Positions 54,485 through 63,939 of a stretch of 64,000 bases of DNA are shown here, in pieces. This DNA is from JBLWXV01 sp048267245. GTDB lineage: Bacteria > Bdellovibrionota > Bacteriovoracia > Bacteriovoracales > Bacteriovoracaceae. Location: contig JBLWXV010000002.1 of assembly GCA_048267245.1 (NCBI GenBank), positions 124,001 to 188,000 on the forward strand, read 5' to 3'. The stretch's first letter is position 1. Every line of letters starts with the position of its first letter. The notes beneath the pieces are model-generated. The model searched no databases, was not told where the DNA came from, and saw only the letters and a program-made list of their open reading frames with translations. The translations under genes and the position numbers were made by a program.

Positions 54485-56395
54485 CTACTTGTACGATCTA
54501 ACTGAGGGTTGAACAAATTCAAAGTGGAGTGCTTCCTTGTGAAGGTTGAATTTTCCATCACAATACTCCCACGCTGAGACGTAAGAGTAATTTTCATCAT
54601 CGCGCTCGGCTTCGCCTTCACTTGTTTGATATTCTTCTCTGAAGTGGGCCCCGCAGGACTCTTCTCGCTGGAGGGCATCTTCACACATGAGTGTTCCGAG
54701 TTCGATAAAGTCTGCTAGCCTAAGTGCCTTCTCTAGTTCCGAGTTCATTTCTTCATCGTGACCGGTGAGGGCGAGATTGCTCCAGAAGTCTTCTTTGAGG
54801 TTTTGAATTTTTGCTATCGCCTCGATCAATCCCTTCTTATTTCTACTCATGGCACACTCGCGCCACATGATGGCGCCTAGCTCACGATGAAAGTCGTCGA
54901 CAGTCTTTGTACCTTTGATCGCGAGGATCTTTTGGATGCGAGTTCTCACCTCTTCCTCTGATTGCACAAAGGCTGGGTGCGTATGGTCTGGCTGACTGAG
55001 CTTCATTTCATCAGCAAGATAATTATTAATTGTATTTGGAAGAATGAAATAGCCATCAATACTTGCCTGCAAAAGGGAGTTTGCTCCCAGGCGATTGGCC
55101 CCATGATCGCTGTAATTGCACTCGCCAATGGCGTAGAGCCCGTTGATTGTGGTCATCAGTTCATAGTCAACCCAGAGTCCCCCCATGGAGAAGTGGGCCG
55201 CAGGCGAAATCATCATGGGCTCTTTGTAAGCGTTAATTCCAGTGATTTTCTCATACATGTTAAAGAGGTTGCCGTAGCGGTCGCGAATAACTTTTTCACC
55301 AAGCTTTGCGATTGCATCCTTAAAATCGAGATACACGGCATTTTTTAAGGCGCCCACTCCGCGCCCATCATCTATTTGCTCTTTCGCCGATCGCGAAGAG
55401 ATATCTCTGGGAGCGAGGTTTCCAAAACTTGGATACTTTCGCTCTAAATAGTAATCGCGCTCATTTTCGGGGATTTCATTGGCAGCTCTCTTTTCATCTC
55501 TGGCTTTGGGAACCCATATGCGTCCATCGTTTCTCAGGGACTCAGACATCAAGGTGAGCTTAGATTGCAGCTCACTTGTCTGCGGTAGTGCCGTAGGGTG
55601 AATTTGAGTGAAGCTAGGTCCAGCAAAGAATGCTCCTTTTTTATGAGCGGCCCAAATCGCTGAGCCATTGCAACCAATGGCAAGTGTTGAGAGGCGAAAG
55701 ACTCGCGAATATCCGCCTGTGGCAAGGACAACAGCGTGAGCACTAAAGCGCTCAATTTTACCAGTGACCAAGTCTCTCGTGATAATTCCTTTGGCCTTGC
55801 CGTCAATGACTACGAGGTCGAGCATTTCCTTTCGAGCGTGCATTTTTACGTTGCCGGCCTTAACGCATTTAGAGAGCTGAGAGTAGGCGGCCACAAGTAA
55901 TTGTTGACCGGTTTGCCCTCTGGCATAGAAAGTTCTTTGCACTTGAACACCACCAAAACTTCTGTTGGCCAGTACCCCACCATACTCCCTAGCAAAGGGA
56001 ACACCTTGAAGAGTGAAGTGATCAATGAGTGGAGCAGAGAGCTCGGCTAGGCGATAGACGTTGGCTTCGCGTGAGCGAAAGTCTCCCCCTTTTAAAGTGT
56101 CATAGAACATTCTCCAGGTACTATCGCCATCGTGCTGGTAATTTTTGGCGGCGTTGACTCCTCCTTGCGCGGCCACAGAGTGTGCCCTTCTCGCCGAGTC
56201 TTGATAGCAAAAACAGTCGACTTGATAGCCGAGTTCGCCAAGAGTTGCCGCTGCTCCGGCACCAGCTAGCCCTGAGCCCACAACTATAATCTTCACTTTC
56301 TTGCGGTTGGCCGGATTTAATAATTTGCTCTTTGCCTGATAGTTTGACCACTTTTGTTCAAGTGGGCCTTCAGGGATTTTTGCATCAAGATTCAT
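54485..56395 (-). CDS. sdhA: succinate dehydrogenase/fumarate reductase flavoprotein subunit
   Basis: A 636-residue FAD protein. The dinucleotide-binding loop is VVGSGLAGAGAA, the FAD-linking histidine is in AHSVAAQGGVNAA, and HPTALP plus the GANRLGANSLL region mark the active site. It oxidises succinate in the TCA cycle, or reduces fumarate. Overlaps sdhC by four bases (ATGA type). Length and motifs match B. subtilis-type SdhA. Confidence 0.97.
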   Translation of the reverse strand: MNLDAKIPEGPLEQKWSNYQAKSKLLNPANRKKVKIIVVGSGLAGAGAAATLGELGYQVDCFCYQDSARRAHSVAAQGGVNAAKNYQHDGDSTWRMFYDTLKGGDFRSREANVYRLAELSAPLIDHFTLQGVPFAREYGGVLANRSFGGVQVQRTFYARGQTGQQLLVAAYSQLSKCVKAGNVKMHARKEMLDLVVIDGKAKGIITRDLVTGKIERFSAHAVVLATGGYSRVFRLSTLAIGCNGSAIWAAHKKGAFFAGPSFTQIHPTALPQTSELQSKLTLMSESLRNDGRIWVPKARDEKRAANEIPENERDYYLERKYPSFGNLAPRDISSRSAKEQIDDGRGVGALKNAVYLDFKDAIAKLGEKVIRDRYGNLFNMYEKITGINAYKEPMMISPAAHFSMGGLWVDYELMTTINGLYAIGECNYSDHGANRLGANSLLQASIDGYFILPNTINNYLADEMKLSQPDHTHPAFVQSEEEVRTRIQKILAIKGTKTVDDFHRELGAIMWRECAMSRNKKGLIEAIAKIQNLKEDFWSNLALTGHDEEMNSELEKALRLADFIELGTLMCEDALQREESCGAHFREEYQTSEGEAERDDENYSYVSAWEYCDGKFNLHKEALHFEFVQPSVRSYK

Positions 56396-57057
56396 AATTG
56401 TGCTCGCAAGTAGACGACGATGGGAATGAGAAAGAATCCAATTGAGATGGTTAGGCTGTAGATGAATCCAATTTTCTTAGTCACCTTGAGATAGAAATTA
56501 CTATAGAGACCCAATGTTATAAAAGCACTGCTAAAGCCATGAGAGAGGTGAAGCCCAAGGGGAATCATGAGCAGGGAGTAGAAGACTACGTACCAAGGAT
56601 TTTTAAAGACTTCGGCCGTGATTTGATAGACATCGTGAAGACCATTTGAGTCAAGGGGAACAGCGGCCCCTACGCCAAGCTTTAGGCGCGCCCAGAGTTG
56701 GGCCATGTGAACAACAATGAAAATTAAAATTGTAAAACCTAGTAGACCCATATTTTGGGAGGTCCAATTATGCGCTTGAGCATGGTGATTGAGCGTCCCC
56801 TTTGCCTTTCTGTTGTAGGCAGTTGTGACAAGCGCGTAGAGCGTGTGGAGAATAATTGAAAAATAGAGCACAAAGGATACGACTTTGATAAAGGGATTGC
56901 CACCAAGAGCATGGGAATAGCTATTATAGAGTGGGCGCGCACTTGTTTCTGGCAAAAGAAGAATGAGATTTCCCGCCAGGTGAATTGTCAGAAAAAGGCA
57001 CAGAAAAAGTCCCGTGAGGGCGAGAATATTTTTTCGTATAAAGAGCATCGCTATCAT
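56392..57057 (-). CDS. sdhC: succinate dehydrogenase cytochrome b558 subunit
   Basis: A 221-residue membrane protein with five helices, the single-anchor di-heme type (B. subtilis SdhC/Wolinella FrdC). Histidines in HLAGNL, the SHALGGN segment, LHTLYA, VHMAQL and LHLSHGF are available as heme ligands. Reduces or oxidises quinone in the inner membrane. First gene of sdhCAB; an in-frame ATG three codons on could also be the start. Confidence 0.92.
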   Translation of the reverse strand: MIAMLFIRKNILALTGLFLCLFLTIHLAGNLILLLPETSARPLYNSYSHALGGNPFIKVVSFVLYFSIILHTLYALVTTAYNRKAKGTLNHHAQAHNWTSQNMGLLGFTILIFIVVHMAQLWARLKLGVGAAVPLDSNGLHDVYQITAEVFKNPWYVVFYSLLMIPLGLHLSHGFSSAFITLGLYSNFYLKVTKKIGFIYSLTISIGFFLIPIVVYLRAQL

Positions 57058-57185
57058 CCGTTAGATTTCAGCGATTATTCTAGCGAACTGAATGCGGGCC
57101 CGGTAGTTAAAACATCTTTAAATAGGATGATTTTAATTAGGTTCTAAGTCGTTAAATTTTCGGTACAAGTATCTCTGGCCTATTT

Positions 57186-58955
57186 TTATTCCTTCGGAGT
57201 GACCGATTTGAAGAATTCATCAGTGGATGGGTAGAAAAGCTCAAAGTCACCATCTCTAACCCTCTGGGTTAAGCCAAAGGCATCTCGCTGGTACTGCACG
57301 AGATTTTTGATATATTCGCTCCCCGTGATTGACTCGATGCTCTTTAAAATTTCACTGGACCTCTCGTCGTTTTCAAAGAGCTCGTCTTGCTCAAAGTAGG
57401 AATAGAGTAGTTCACTAAGTTCTTCACTTTCATACTGCGCGCTGGTGAGTTCAATCAACACTAGGTGAGAGGCAAATCGGTAACCGTGTTCATCAAGGAG
57501 CTCTTTATTGGCCAGATGGCGATCTGCTCCTTTGTATTCCATTCTCATTTTTAGACACATTGCTTGAAGGGCGACCTTCTGCTGCATATATTCAGGATCT
57601 TTGTCAGGATCGTACTCAGGGTCTATGCGTTGATAGGCCGTATAGCGGCCTAGGTGCGACTCGATAAAGTCATTCATCGTACTTGCGTCTTCGATGGACC
57701 AAGATCTCGCCGACCGGTAGCAGGTGCTAAGGGCCGGGGAGGGCAAACCAAGAGTGCTGACAAGAAAGTCATTGAAGTAGTTTTGTAGAAGACTTGTTGA
57801 GTACTGTACCCAGGCATTGTCATCATAAATAATCGCAATAGGAGTCAGGACAATCCCCGAGCCTATCGTTAATACAGCAGTCGAGCGCATAACCAAACCG
57901 GCCGGAGAAAGGGCCTTGGCCTGCTCGAGAACTTTGTCTGGTATTTTATACTTTGCCTGTTTTTCAATTCGCTTAGACTTCCAAAATTTTAGTGTCGCCC
58001 ATAGCTCTGCAGACCTTTCTTTTTTACGAAGTAATTTGGCGGCATCTTGTCTTGGTTGATTGTCGGCATTATCAAGTACAGCCGCAATTTGCTGGCGCAG
58101 TGCCTTTTGGTCATCGTTAAGTTTTGAAACAGGTATATTATTGAGGCGCTCTCCAACTAGCTCAAGCCTTCTGAAGTAGACGGCCTGGTCCATCATTACG
58201 TCATAGAGGCGACTCTTGCGAAAGAATTCATCTGCAATATTCTGGGAGAAGGTAAGGCTGACTTCATGCTTTTTTTCTTTAATGAAGTCGCGAAGGTCAT
58301 CTATCGTTTCAAAATAAATTTCACTTCTTTCAATTTGGCCATTCGAAGCAACGACTGGGACTTCAACTGTCTGTGGGAAATTGTCTCTTGTGAGCATTTT
58401 ATCGCTCTTAAGGCGATTGGTGAGTTGATCTAGAGTAATTCTGTTTTCAAAGCCTAGTTCAATAACTTGGTTAAATCGTTCATGGTAGCGCTCTACGTGG
58501 CCAATCCATCCCAGCACGTCTTGAAGCGCTTGCTTTTCATGCTCACCAAAATCGGCGGAGTCATCGACTACTTTAATGATGGTACTGAAAGTATCAACAT
58601 CTCCAGTAACTTTGTTAGCAGTTTGAAAGAATGCGGGGACGTGAAAAGACTGATTGAGTCTTCGAAGTTTTCTATACCAAGGGGAGTATGGAATTTTCTT
58701 TCGCTGTCTTTCTTCTTGAAGAGATTTCCACATTAAAGACTTTAGTCCATCGAGATCGTTATCTTTCATCAAGCTCGAAATAGTCTTAGAGCGTTTACTC
58801 TTGGTGAGAAAGTAGCTCATTCCTTTGGCACAACTACTTTGAACCTCGGAGGAGGCAGGCGATCTTAACGAGCTTGAGCCGCGCTCAGATAAAGAATGAG
58901 GTTGCCAGTGTGAGCACGAGCTCACTAAGAGAAGAATGCCTAAAATCTTTTTCAT
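57186..58955 (-). CDS. large lipoprotein of unknown function
   Basis: A 589-residue protein with a lipobox (LLLVSSCSH). The mature protein is mostly helical and charged, with a hydrophobic stretch near residues 355-378 (AVLTIGSGIVLTPIAII) and a C-terminal part rich in Tyr and Glu. Four cysteines are scattered. No family recognised. It is a single gene between sdhC and the histidine kinase, with spacers on both sides. Confidence 0.78.
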   Translation of the reverse strand: MKKILGILLLVSSCSHWQPHSLSERGSSSLRSPASSEVQSSCAKGMSYFLTKSKRSKTISSLMKDNDLDGLKSLMWKSLQEERQRKKIPYSPWYRKLRRLNQSFHVPAFFQTANKVTGDVDTFSTIIKVVDDSADFGEHEKQALQDVLGWIGHVERYHERFNQVIELGFENRITLDQLTNRLKSDKMLTRDNFPQTVEVPVVASNGQIERSEIYFETIDDLRDFIKEKKHEVSLTFSQNIADEFFRKSRLYDVMMDQAVYFRRLELVGERLNNIPVSKLNDDQKALRQQIAAVLDNADNQPRQDAAKLLRKKERSAELWATLKFWKSKRIEKQAKYKIPDKVLEQAKALSPAGLVMRSTAVLTIGSGIVLTPIAIIYDDNAWVQYSTSLLQNYFNDFLVSTLGLPSPALSTCYRSARSWSIEDASTMNDFIESHLGRYTAYQRIDPEYDPDKDPEYMQQKVALQAMCLKMRMEYKGADRHLANKELLDEHGYRFASHLVLIELTSAQYESEELSELLYSYFEQDELFENDERSSEILKSIESITGSEYIKNLVQYQRDAFGLTQRVRDGDFELFYPSTDEFFKSVTPKE

Positions 58956-59060
58956 TACACAATCCTAGTCAAAGCCCTGATCGGATTAAATTGCTTTAAT
59001 CTTTAACTTTCTTGGCCATAGGACTAATTTGGGGTTAGTTAGCGTTGAAGGCCAACTAAG

Positions 59061-60467
59061 TTAAGACTCTCTTGGGAGATAGATACTAAATGTAGAGCCA
59101 TTAGAGATTGCACTGGTCACCTTGAGAGTTCCACCATGGGCCTCGATAATTCGTCGGCTTGCAGAAAGACCAAGGCCAATCCCTGGAATTGAGTTCTTCG
59201 TTGTCTTCGTGCGATGGAAGGGCTTAAAAATATTTTCAAAGTCGCTTTCATCAATCCCAAGACCTGAATCTGTGACAGATATAGAAATATACTGAGCATC
59301 CCTTTTGCTCTCGATTTTAATTTCACCTCCGTTGGGAGAATACTTCACGGCATTGGAGAGGAGGTTTCCAAGGACTTGTGAGATTCTTTGCGAATCACAT
59401 GTGTACAGTAGCTCCCGATCTGAATGCTCAACTCTGAATTGATGAATGCGAGAACTTGTCTGAAAGAGTTTTACTGAGTCTTGAATAATTTGAGTTAGAT
59501 TATTCTTTTTGAAGCTTAAGCTTAATTGCCCAGCCTCAATTCTCGTAGTGTCTAGAAGATCACCGACTAGGCGGTCAAGACTCTGTACTTGCGTAAATAT
59601 GATTTGAGAAAGTTCAATGTTCTCGTTTTGGCTTTGGCTCAACAATACCTCAGAGGCCATTGACATTGAGTTGAGTGGATTTCTGAGATCGTGAGCAATT
59701 GATGCTATAAAGCGCAGTTGATCTTGTCTCTTTTCCTCTAGCCAGTCGGCCATTGAGTTGAAGTTAGAAGCAATTACCTTAACTTCATAGAGTCCACGAG
59801 AGAGAAGTCTTTCTTGAGCTTTTCCCGCTTTATAATTTGATATTGTGTTGGAAATCTCTGCCAGTGGCCGAGTGACAAGCATAAAGGTGCCAAAGACTAT
59901 ACCAATGACCAGTAGGATTCCTATTCCAAGCAGTGTAATTGATAATTGATCAGCTTTTTGGTTTTGGGCATGGACTTGAGTTATTAATTCATTCATTTGA
60001 GAGCGATTTATATCAATGAGTTTATCAATTGCTATGATCGCATTGTCTACATCCTGACTGACGAGATTGTAGCGCTCCAGGGGAGTGATTGGTTCATTCT
60101 CATGTGAATCTCGTCTAAGGAGATACTCATTGATCTCCTCCTGAACCACCGAGATTATGCTTCTTTCTTCTTCTCTATTAATAAGTTCGTAGGCTTTTTT
60201 AAGAAGATCGTTGATTTCTTGGCGCTGAATTGCTCTGTTTTCAAAACGAACTTGGTCTTTATGTTGATGATAGAGGAATGAATTTCGGTTGTGGGTTAAC
60301 AGTCGGTTTTTCAAGCTTTGCGCGACTTGTATGCTTTCGCTGGCCTGGGCGAGTTCATTGGCCTCAATCTCAAGCATGTCTGTCACTTTCATGAGAGCAA
60401 ATGATAATACAAAGAATGTACCGAGAAGAAGAAAGCTAGTAATCAGACTGATATTTTTTAGCCTCAT
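59061..60467 (-). CDS. membrane sensor histidine kinase
   Basis: A 468-residue kinase: first helix about residues 7-26, helical periplasmic sensor to about 172, second helix (ITLLGIGILLVIGIVFGTFML), HAMP linker, dimerisation/phosphorylation box IAHDLRNPLNSMS, then the ATPase domain with N box LLSNAVKYSPNGG, G1 DSGLGIDESD and G2 GIGLGLSAS. Autophosphorylates on the H-box histidine and passes phosphate to a response regulator. None is adjacent; the orphan OmpR-type regulator or CheY-like receiver in this window are possible but unproven partners. Confidence 0.95.
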   Translation of the reverse strand: MRLKNISLITSFLLLGTFFVLSFALMKVTDMLEIEANELAQASESIQVAQSLKNRLLTHNRNSFLYHQHKDQVRFENRAIQRQEINDLLKKAYELINREEERSIISVVQEEINEYLLRRDSHENEPITPLERYNLVSQDVDNAIIAIDKLIDINRSQMNELITQVHAQNQKADQLSITLLGIGILLVIGIVFGTFMLVTRPLAEISNTISNYKAGKAQERLLSRGLYEVKVIASNFNSMADWLEEKRQDQLRFIASIAHDLRNPLNSMSMASEVLLSQSQNENIELSQIIFTQVQSLDRLVGDLLDTTRIEAGQLSLSFKKNNLTQIIQDSVKLFQTSSRIHQFRVEHSDRELLYTCDSQRISQVLGNLLSNAVKYSPNGGEIKIESKRDAQYISISVTDSGLGIDESDFENIFKPFHRTKTTKNSIPGIGLGLSASRRIIEAHGGTLKVTSAISNGSTFSIYLPRES

Positions 60468-60597
60468 GAATTGAGGTTAGATGAAATTTAAATCTTATAC
60501 TATTGAATTGTAGATTCTCAGATTCAAAAAACCTTAAGACCTTTTCTAAGGATAGGAGTTTGCTGATTTTTGAGTTGGTGTTTTGAAAAAGAATTTT

Positions 60598-60683
60598 TGG
60601 TGCCCGGGAAGGGACTTGAACCCCCACGCTGTTGCCAGCGGCGGATTTTGAATCCGCTGCGTCTACCATTCCGCCACCCGGGC
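60598..60683 (-). tRNA. tRNA-Leu(CAA)
   Basis: On the minus strand acceptor arms GCCCGGG and CCCGGGC pair fully, with A and an encoded CCA. The anticodon stem GCGGA/TCCGC encloses TTCAAAA, giving anticodon CAA for UUG codons. The long variable arm CGCTG-GCAA-CAGCG marks a class II leucine tRNA, and the T-loop is TTCAAGT. Confidence 0.96.
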
Positions 60684-60698
60684 CGGATGGAAGGGTTC

Positions 60699-60727
60699 AT
60701 CTTAATCTTGAGTGGTTTAAAGGTCAA
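60699..60727 (-). promoter_or_regulatory. promoter of tRNA-Leu(CAA)
   Basis: TTGACC, 17 bases, TAAGAT, with the -10 hexamer about 15 bases before the mature tRNA 5' end. Confidence 0.65.
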
Positions 60728-60772
60728 TTTGATTTTAAGCGTCGTAGCGCTCTTGTGCGGTGTGTGCAAATG

Positions 60773-60793
60773 AGAAAGGCCCCATTGGGGCCC
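60773..60793 (-). terminator. terminator of the OmpA-like gene
   Basis: On the minus strand GGCCCC-AAT-GGGGCC followed by TTTCTC, directly after the stop region of the gene at 60799. Short T run, so moderate strength. Confidence 0.6.
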
Positions 60794-60798
60794 TTGAA

Positions 60799-61515
60799 TT
60801 ATTCTGAGTAGAGTTCGGTGCGCTTTCGCTGCTCAGATTCTATGTAGCGATTGACCTCGCTTGGGCTCACTGTATCCTGGTTTTGGGCCGTCTGAGCTCG
60901 AGTGCGCTTTCTGAAAATAATAAGCGCGCTCTGCTTTTCTCCTTCATCTTTGATGATGCGAAGACTTCTTGGGCTATTGACGGTGGCGGTGAGGTTATTT
61001 TTAATCGCTGATTTTAGGCGATAATCTTCTGTATTAAACCATCGCTCGAAAGTTGAGGGCTCCTCGGCGAGATTAAAAGTTTCAACATCAACGCTCACTC
61101 CATCTAGGTCAGAAATGGCCGTCTTGATAGAACTAATTCTCTTTTTTGCTAACTTGCTATCGTCCTTTGTTAAGGGCGTTTGATTGCGAGCGGGATAGGG
61201 TTCGTCTGAGTAGCCGGCAATTGTCACTTGATCGAGTTCGCGCGAATAATTGAGGTCGAGTACTTTATCAATAAGTGCTTGGGCCGATTGGGCGTCCAGA
61301 AGTCCTGACTTTTGATCGAAGGTGATCTTCATTGTTTCATAGCTATATCTTGGACTGAAAGGGCTAACCTCTACTCGCTCCAAATTTCTGGCGCGATTTA
61401 CATCAACTGTGTTTGCCAGCAGAAATAAGGGTACTAGAAGCAGACTCACTATAATGAGCCCGGAGAGTATTTTGATAAGGTTTCTTTTGCTCTTTCTTTG
61501 CATCGTAATAGCCAT
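60799..61515 (-). CDS. inner-membrane-anchored protein with OmpA-like segment
   Basis: A 238-residue protein: a basic N-terminus, one hydrophobic helix (ILSGLIIVSLLLVPLFLL), then a periplasmic domain. The pattern MKITFDQKSG..., DQVTIAGYSDEP, and KLAKKRISSIKTAI is reminiscent of the OmpA/MotB peptidoglycan-binding fold (TITGYSD, then RA..V), but the family match is loose. The GAGGAGG site five bases before the ATG fixes the start. The C-terminus is charged. Monocistronic, with its own terminator. Confidence 0.75.
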   Translation of the reverse strand: MAITMQRKSKRNLIKILSGLIIVSLLLVPLFLLANTVDVNRARNLERVEVSPFSPRYSYETMKITFDQKSGLLDAQSAQALIDKVLDLNYSRELDQVTIAGYSDEPYPARNQTPLTKDDSKLAKKRISSIKTAISDLDGVSVDVETFNLAEEPSTFERWFNTEDYRLKSAIKNNLTATVNSPRSLRIIKDEGEKQSALIIFRKRTRAQTAQNQDTVSPSEVNRYIESEQRKRTELYSE

Positions 61516-61677
61516 AGGTGCCTCCTCGCTTAGCAGTATTTATGAAGCAAGTTGGATGCCAAGAAATTTGACGTCTATGGCCGCGTAGAATGGAGGGATT
61601 GCGACGCTGTATTTCAATTTAAAATCTTAATTAAGAAATTAAAGGTGAGGTTTTTTTTGTTGAGCTGTTTGCTTTTA

Positions 61678-62631
61678 TTAACTAAGGCGTAGGAGTTCGA
61701 GCGCTTCCTTTGTCTTAAAGCGAAAGAAGTTGTCGGGTAAATGCTTTTTGAGTTCGCTATTATCAATGATGCACGAAAACATGATGTATTCAATTAGGTA
61801 ATCGGGAAATTGCCATAGCCGCTTGAGCACTTTGGCCATTTGTTCGAGAACAAAGAGTGGCACTGGCAGTGAAGGGTGCCCGACAATTTTTCGCGCCTCT
61901 TTAATGGAAATTGATTCATCTGAAGCTACGTTGTAGAGACCTGTTGGTAGATCATCACAAGACTTCATTATGACATTGGCCATGTCGTATTCGTGAATAA
62001 ATTGAAACATCGGATTGTAGTCAACACCGAGCGGGGCGTAGGCGGTATCGAGATATTCAGAAATGGTATTTTTAATTTGAGGTCCAATGATATTACATGG
62101 GCGCAAAATGACTGTGTCGAGTACTCTTTGGTGTTTCCACATCCAACTCGTGCACAATTGGTCCATCTCTACAACGTCTCTGAGTTCGGGATATTTTATG
62201 CTCGCCCGAAGCGGAGAGTCCTCTTTAATAAAAGTCGGATTGTCCATCAGGGCGCCGTAGACGTGAAAGGTTGAGAGCACGACCACTCGCTTGACGGCAA
62301 ACTTCAAACACAGATCTAGTATCCTCTGGGTGCCCATTAGATTGAGGTCGAGGCGAGCATCAATTGCTCCGAGGTTTTGAGCGTGACCGACTCGCCCCAA
62401 GTGCAAGACGATATCAAAACTATGATCGCGGAAGATCTTTTCAAAATTGCCACGAGTGTAGCGCATTTTAATAAACTGAATATTCTTCTTATTTACAAAC
62501 TTATTTGAATGCCGAGAGTCTACGCCGACAATATTGAGCGCTGGGTACTTCTTGGCCAGTAACTCAGCGGTCAGGCGAGCAAGTCCACCGGCCATACCGA
62601 TGATGAGAATATTTTTTCCATTAAGCGCCAT
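61678..62631 (-). CDS. NAD-dependent epimerase/dehydratase family protein (extended SDR)
   Basis: About 317 residues starting at ATG 62631, so that the Rossmann motif GMAGGLARLTA sits close to the N-terminus as usual; the open frame runs 20 codons further up. The LSTFHVYG strand and RPCNIIGP segment are typical of extended SDRs. The catalytic YxxxK is not visible where expected (the region reads YPELRDVVEMDQ), so activity may differ from sugar epimerases. Overlaps the acyltransferase gene, a pairing also seen in mycobacteria (Rv0501-Rv0502). Confidence 0.82.
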   Translation of the reverse strand: MALNGKNILIIGMAGGLARLTAELLAKKYPALNIVGVDSRHSNKFVNKKNIQFIKMRYTRGNFEKIFRDHSFDIVLHLGRVGHAQNLGAIDARLDLNLMGTQRILDLCLKFAVKRVVVLSTFHVYGALMDNPTFIKEDSPLRASIKYPELRDVVEMDQLCTSWMWKHQRVLDTVILRPCNIIGPQIKNTISEYLDTAYAPLGVDYNPMFQFIHEYDMANVIMKSCDDLPTGLYNVASDESISIKEARKIVGHPSLPVPLFVLEQMAKVLKRLWQFPDYLIEYIMFSCIIDNSELKKHLPDNFFRFKTKEALELLRLS

Positions 62632-63493
62632 GACCGTTTCTCTTTTTAGTATTGAATGCGAACTTTCTGCGATTAGGAAGTTCTTCATCAATTTTATCTT
62701 GAATCATTTTTCTTAGCGCCACGACTTCTTCGTCAATCACGCTATCGACCGCGTCCACTCCAAGCTCACTCTTGGGCATAACTGGAGGAAGAATGTGAAT
62801 GTCGACAGGTGAGGGCAGTGGGAAGTAGTTTAGGCTCAAAGGGAGTGCTGGCATGCCTATAAATTTGGCGAGTTTCTTTGCTTGAAAGACATAGGGAAAG
62901 AATTCTTCAGCGCCCACCACGGCAACGGGAACGATGGGAACATTGGCCTGCAAGGCCATGCGATAGAAACCGCGCGTGAATCTTTGAAGCTGGTAAAATT
63001 CGGAAGTACTCTTTGCCACGCCTGGAACTCCCTCAGGGAAAACCAAGACCGATTGATCGCGCTCAAGTAGTGATTGGCAATTCTGGCGATCACCGAGGAC
63101 CGCTCCTCCTTCACTGGCAATTTGATTGATAAAGGGAAGACCGATAAAGAAGCGCTCGACCATCGCGCGCAAAATTTTTGGGCGCTCAAGCTCTAGGGCA
63201 AAGGCGATTCCAATGAGCATGCCATCAATGGCAATTTGTCCCGAGTGATTTGAGACCACTAGACATGGGCCATCGGGCACGTTCTCCTTGCCAAAGACGC
63301 GAGTGGAGAAATATCTCTTGTAAACTGGATACAGGGCGTGAAGGCTCTTGCTGGCGCGCTCAAGGTTGAGCCCCCAGGCATCGGTGCCGCTTGGGTATTG
63401 CTCATAAAGCTTTTCCATTGTCTCGCGCAACCGATCTTTTTCGTCGGGAGTTAGGATCTTAGGAAGTCTGAATTTTAGCAACGCCTCAATCAT
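62621..63493 (-). CDS. lysophospholipid acyltransferase family protein
   Basis: About 290 residues from ATG 63493; an in-frame GTG at 63550 is the alternative. PlsC-type motifs: NHSGQIAID (the catalytic His with a longer-than-usual gap to Asp) and FPEGVPGVAK. This variant group usually has NHSGxxxxD. It transfers acyl chains to lyso-lipids or related acceptors at the inner membrane. Coupled to the SDR gene downstream by an 11-base overlap, suggesting a joint lipid-modification pathway of unknown product. Confidence 0.85.
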   Translation of the reverse strand: MIEALLKFRLPKILTPDEKDRLRETMEKLYEQYPSGTDAWGLNLERASKSLHALYPVYKRYFSTRVFGKENVPDGPCLVVSNHSGQIAIDGMLIGIAFALELERPKILRAMVERFFIGLPFINQIASEGGAVLGDRQNCQSLLERDQSVLVFPEGVPGVAKSTSEFYQLQRFTRGFYRMALQANVPIVPVAVVGAEEFFPYVFQAKKLAKFIGMPALPLSLNYFPLPSPVDIHILPPVMPKSELGVDAVDSVIDEEVVALRKMIQDKIDEELPNRRKFAFNTKKRNGHGA

Positions 63494-63594
63494 CTTGTTA
63501 TTCCGCCATGTTAAGCACTTTTCTATATTATCAGAAGATGCCGCCTTCACAATAAAGGGAAGGAATCTCTATAATAATGTTCAAGGAGTTAACC

Positions 63595-63921
63595 ATGCCG
63601 GCCGAGTCTAATTTTAAAGATCGTATGCACAAGATGCTACAAACCTGTCAGGGTGAGTTAAAGCGCACCACTGAGATTGGAAAGCGCATGTTGAGTGCTT
63701 CTAAAACCAATACTAAGCTCCATGAAAATTACGAAGAGCTGGGCTTACTTGTAGCGAAAGCGCTTTGTAGTGGAGAGCTCAAGTGGGAGAACTCTCGCGT
63801 TCACGAGTTACTTGGTGAGATTAAAGTTTGTGAAAAAGATCTAGAGAATATTGAGGATGAAGTTAATAACATCCGCTTTTCAGAACAACCCGCCTCTCAA
63901 GAGACGGTCAAAGAAGAGTAG
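63595..63921 (+). CDS. small helical protein of unknown function
   Basis: A 108-residue cytoplasmic protein, almost entirely helical and charged, starting at ATG 63595 six bases after AAGGAG. Probable coiled-coil bundle (KDRMHKMLQTCQGELKRT, later EIKVCEKDLENIEDEV). No family recognised. Divergent from the acyltransferase gene. Confidence 0.75.
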   Translation: MPAESNFKDRMHKMLQTCQGELKRTTEIGKRMLSASKTNTKLHENYEELGLLVAKALCSGELKWENSRVHELLGEIKVCEKDLENIEDEVNNIRFSEQPASQETVKEE

Positions 63922-63939
63922 TGCATCCTACTACTCTTC
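63913..63939. terminator. bidirectional hairpin joining two stop codons
   Basis: GAAGAGTAGT-GCATCCT-ACTACTCTTC, ten perfect pairs. Each arm contains the last codons (Glu-Glu or similar) and TAG stop of one of two convergent genes. Confidence 0.6.

Noticed and set aside
57086..57130. Possible promoter upstream of sdhC (TTAGAA, 17 bases, TATTTA)
   Set aside because: Only half of each hexamer matches the consensus; spacing alone is not enough in AT-rich DNA.
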